A stretch of 7,216 nt of DNA from Candidatus Harrisonbacteria bacterium (lineage in GTDB: Bacteria > Patescibacteriota > Minisyncoccia > UBA6257 > UBA11618). The stretch lies in assembly GCA_023244865.1 (NCBI GenBank), contig JAHFLM010000035.1, positions 1 through 7,216 on the forward strand, given 5' to 3'. The position numbers were made by a program, and so were the translations under genes. The notes beneath the pieces are model-generated. The model searched no databases. It was not told the origin of the DNA and saw only the letters and a list, made by a program, of their open reading frames with translations. Shown in pieces: positions 5,631-7,216 of the stretch. Numbering within the stretch: position 1 is the first letter of the stretch; the number at the start of each line of letters is the position of its first letter.

Positions 5631-5681
5631 CTAGATTCTACTGCGTCCTTCCGAAGCTTTACGCGAAGGAGGAGATACTAG
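5631..5681. repeat. Degenerate palindromic element in the leader of the 5723 gene
   Basis: The core is a 6-bp stem, TCCTTC (5646-5651) with GAAGGA (5665-5670), flanked by symmetric CTAG ends (5631-5634 and 5678-5681) with partly pairing arms. Its reverse complement shares CCTTCGC, AGCTTCGG and AAGG, in that order, with the palindrome inside the recombinase gene at 6860-6894. That suggests one element family. Confidence 0.5.
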
Positions 5682-5722
5682 CTTCTAAATCATTCCCTAT
5701 TCCCCTTCCCCAGGAACCCACC

Positions 5723-6211
5723 ATGAAATTCCTCCCCCGTTTTCGTTTCCCTAGACCGCTAAGATCCCTTTTGTTGCTCTCTTTATTTCTTTTTTCCGCT
5801 AATCAACTGAATTCTTTTTGGAGTTGGTTTAAACCTCTAGTAAAGCCTCCTCCTGTCGTTGTCGAGCCTCCACCAACTAATCCTTACGCTGGCAAAACAG
5901 TAATTTTTCCTGGTGTTACTAAGAACAGAATCTTAGGCGATTTAGCCGAAACCACTATTATCGGCAACGACGAGTGCGACGCCTTTCCTTTTGATCTCAA
6001 AGAAGATTGGTCAGAGACCATGAAGGGTGTTTTCGGTCGTGGTTGTTTCTTAAAAGTTGTCGAAGGTTTTGCTGAGTATCATCTTCAAAACAATACGGAA
6101 ATTTTTACAGTTCAAAGTAATCACGTGGTAGATTTAAGTTTTAAAAAATTCCGCATTCGTGGCCGCGGTAAAGCCATCATCGTTTACACCTCCTTCGTTA
6201 TGCCCAAATAA
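5723..6211 (+). CDS. Hypothetical membrane-anchored or secreted protein with proline-rich linker
   Basis: I do not recognise this 162-residue protein. The N-terminus is strongly basic (six Arg or Lys in the first 14 residues). One hydrophobic helix follows at about 14-27, with no lipobox cysteine, then an aromatic stretch (FWSWF, 32-36) and a proline-rich linker (PPP at 42-44 and 49-51). The C-terminal domain, about residues 55-162, has mixed beta-like character and two cysteines (C85, C108) that could form a disulphide outside the membrane. The end is basic (FKKFRIRGRGK). The helix reads as an uncleaved anchor or a signal peptide. AGGA lies 7 bases upstream of the ATG. The gene stands alone with its own promoter and terminator. 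Surface location is inferred from topology only. Confidence 0.75.
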   Translation: MKFLPRFRFPRPLRSLLLLSLFLFSANQLNSFWSWFKPLVKPPPVVVEPPPTNPYAGKTVIFPGVTKNRILGDLAETTIIGNDECDAFPFDLKEDWSETMKGVFGRGCFLKVVEGFAEYHLQNNTEIFTVQSNHVVDLSFKKFRIRGRGKAIIVYTSFVMPK

Positions 6212-6213
6212 TT

Positions 6214-6237
6214 AAAACCCCCAGAAGAGGGGTTTTT
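6214..6237 (+). terminator. Intrinsic terminator of the 5723 gene
   Basis: An 8-bp stem, AAAACCCC (6214-6221) with GGGGTTTT (6229-6236), encloses a 7-base loop and is followed by TGTTTT. It begins 2 bases after the stop codon. Confidence 0.85.
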
Positions 6238-6251
6238 GTTTTCTTGCGACC

Positions 6252-6316
6252 TGTCATTACGAGGTTAGTTTTGTTTAATTTTGCAAAAATTAATCACAAA
6301 ACTCCCGTGGCAATCT
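6252..6316. repeat. Palindromic intergenic repeat, copy 3 (diverged)
   Basis: It begins TGTCATT and ends GTGG-CAATCT, like the ends of copies 1 and 2 (TGTCATT and GTGG-AATCT). The outer stem is 8 bp (6267-6274 with 6296-6303). A two-base TC bulge on the right (6294-6295) follows, then an 8-bp inner stem (6275-6282 with 6286-6293) and a 3-base loop. It lies between convergent genes. The inner stem is nearly the same as in copy 1, while the outer stem has changed with pairing kept. Confidence 0.7.
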
Positions 6317-6345
6317 TCGTGAAGCTTAGGAATACTTATTAGCCT

Positions 6346-7216
6346 CTACCCCTTATTATGAAACTTCTCATGAATCTCCTTCAGCCGTTTATTCGTCACG
6401 TGCGTATAAATCTGCGTCGTCGCAATGTTGCTGTGGCCTAAAAGTTCCTGCACCGAGCGCAAATCCGCCCCATTACTCAATAAGTCCGTCGCAAACTGGT
6501 GCCGCAACACGTGCGGTGTCACTCGCTTGTCGACAATCCCCGCCACCTTCGCATAATGTTCCACTAGCCGCTGAATCGCCCGCGGCGTAATCTTCCCAAT
6601 CACCTTCCCTCTGTTAATACTCACAAATAAATTTTCCAAAGTATCCTTCCGCGCCTTCAAATAAATCTTAATTTTATTCAGCGCCTCATCCGACAAAAAT
6701 ACCACTCTAAGCTTATCTCCCTTCCCTCTCACCGTAATTTCCCTTTTATCAAAATCAATGTAGCGCGACAACGAGCAAAGCTCCGCCAGTCGCAACCCCG
6801 TCGAAAAAAACATTTCTAAAATCGCCATATCTCTCAGCTTCTTTAAATTGTTGACCTCACCGCCTTCGCCACGCCGTAGCTTCGGCGAAGGCGGGTTACT
6901 ATCTCTCTCAACAGCTAACATCAACCTCTCAAAATCTTTATGATCGATTACATCAATCTGTCGCTGGCTCACTTTTGGTAACTCAATCTTATCCGGCGCA
7001 AGCGCCTTAATATCATTTTTAATTAAATATTTTAAAAAATTCCGCAACGCAATCATATAATAATTCTGCGTCGCCTTTTTCAACTCCTGCCGATTCTGCA
7101 TCAATCGAAACTCCTTAATCTTATCCAATGTAATTTCTTCCACTCGTTTAATTTCCGCAAATTCAAAAAAAGCTTTTAAATACCTTTCATAATTCACCCG
7201 AGTTTTAACCGCCCTC
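6346..7216 (-). CDS. Tyrosine recombinase, XerC/XerD-like (N-terminus outside window)
   Basis: This enzyme cuts and rejoins DNA strands through a tyrosine-DNA intermediate; Xer members resolve chromosome dimers at dif and relatives act as integrases. The frame stays open to the window edge. The GTG at 7197 is probably internal, because the codons before it continue the usual GR-KT-NY-RYL motif of the N-terminal core-binding domain. Counting from that GTG, the catalytic set is complete: R136 (FSTGLR), K159 (VRGKGDK), H229 and R232 (HVLRH), H255 (LGHSN) and nucleophile Y264 (IYTHV). About 12 residues (102-113, PPSPKLRRGEGG) are inserted just before the LRDMAILEMF helix and coincide with a DNA palindrome. 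No dif-like site was recognised nearby, so Xer versus integrase role is open. Confidence 0.9.
   Translation of the reverse strand, partial: RAVKTRVNYERYLKAFFEFAEIKRVEEITLDKIKEFRLMQNRQELKKATQNYYMIALRNFLKYLIKNDIKALAPDKIELPKVSQRQIDVIDHKDFERLMLAVERDSNPPSPKLRRGEGGEVNNLKKLRDMAILEMFFSTGLRLAELCSLSRYIDFDKREITVRGKGDKLRVVFLSDEALNKIKIYLKARKDTLENLFVSINRGKVIGKITPRAIQRLVEHYAKVAGIVDKRVTPHVLRHQFATDLLSNGADLRSVQELLGHSNIATTQIYTHVTNKRLKEIHEKFHNKG
6860..6894. repeat. Palindromic element inserted in frame in the recombinase gene
   Basis: A perfect 11-bp inverted repeat, CCGCCTTCGCC (6860-6870) with GGCGAAGGCGG (6884-6894), encloses a 13-base loop. It is much richer in GC than the surrounding gene and is translated as 12 residues without breaking the frame. 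A degenerate relative lies at 5631-5681. Confidence 0.75.

Noticed and set aside
7188..7197. GTG at 7197 as the true start of the recombinase.
   Set aside because: The frame continues upstream to the window edge with residues that fit the family's N-terminal motif, so the gene is more likely cut by the window.
1..7216. Possible UGA recoding (genetic code 25), since no gene here ends in TGA.
   Set aside because: No in-frame TGA codons interrupt any of the genes, glycine is encoded by normal GGN codons, and eight genes are too few for the absence of TGA stops to be meaningful.

Overview
The window looks like a chromosomal segment from a Candidate Phyla Radiation (Patescibacteria, Parcubacteria-like) bacterium. 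This is inferred from the style of the GyrA C-terminal domain, two small orphan type IV secretion pilin-like proteins, a non-lipoprotein solute-binding protein with no transporter beside it, AT-rich spacers full of small palindromic repeats, and a tyrosine recombinase carrying an in-frame palindromic insertion. All complete genes end in TAA or TAG, and no in-frame TGA interrupts them, so the standard bacterial code fits.

Layout. Bases 1-1076 are the 3' part of gyrA. A membrane-anchored solute-binding protein (1067-2341) overlaps its end by 10 bases. On the minus strand come two tandem paralogous genes of an unrecognised family (2524-3549 and 3682-4227). Each has its own TTGACA promoter, AGAAAGG ribosome binding site and CTCCC-stem terminator, so the whole transcription unit appears duplicated. 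The longer protein also seems to hold a second, diverged copy of the domain. On the plus strand follow two small two-helix pilin-like genes (4456-4842 and 5139-5498). Both are preceded by an extended -10 promoter placed so close to the ATG that the mRNAs should be leaderless. Next is a proline-rich membrane-anchored hypothetical (5723-6211). A minus-strand tyrosine recombinase (6346 to the window end) has its N-terminus outside the window.

The most interesting non-coding signal is at 4925-5063, between the pilin-like genes. A 15-bp long-range stem encloses two further strong hairpins, giving a three-way-junction fold that looks like an undescribed structured RNA or a structured 3' UTR. The second signal is a family of three about 65-83 bp elements (2386-2467, 4331-4413, 6252-6316). 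Their stem sequences differ while pairing is kept, and a two-base bulge is retained at the same place. The third is a 35-bp GC-rich palindrome inside the recombinase that is translated as about 12 extra residues and has a degenerate relative in the intergenic DNA at 5631-5681.

Functionally, the window mixes a housekeeping gene (gyrA) with cell-surface functions (solute binding, pilin-like proteins, a secreted or anchored hypothetical) and a recombinase. No operon beyond gyrA plus the solute-binding gene is evident. Most genes have their own promoter and terminator.
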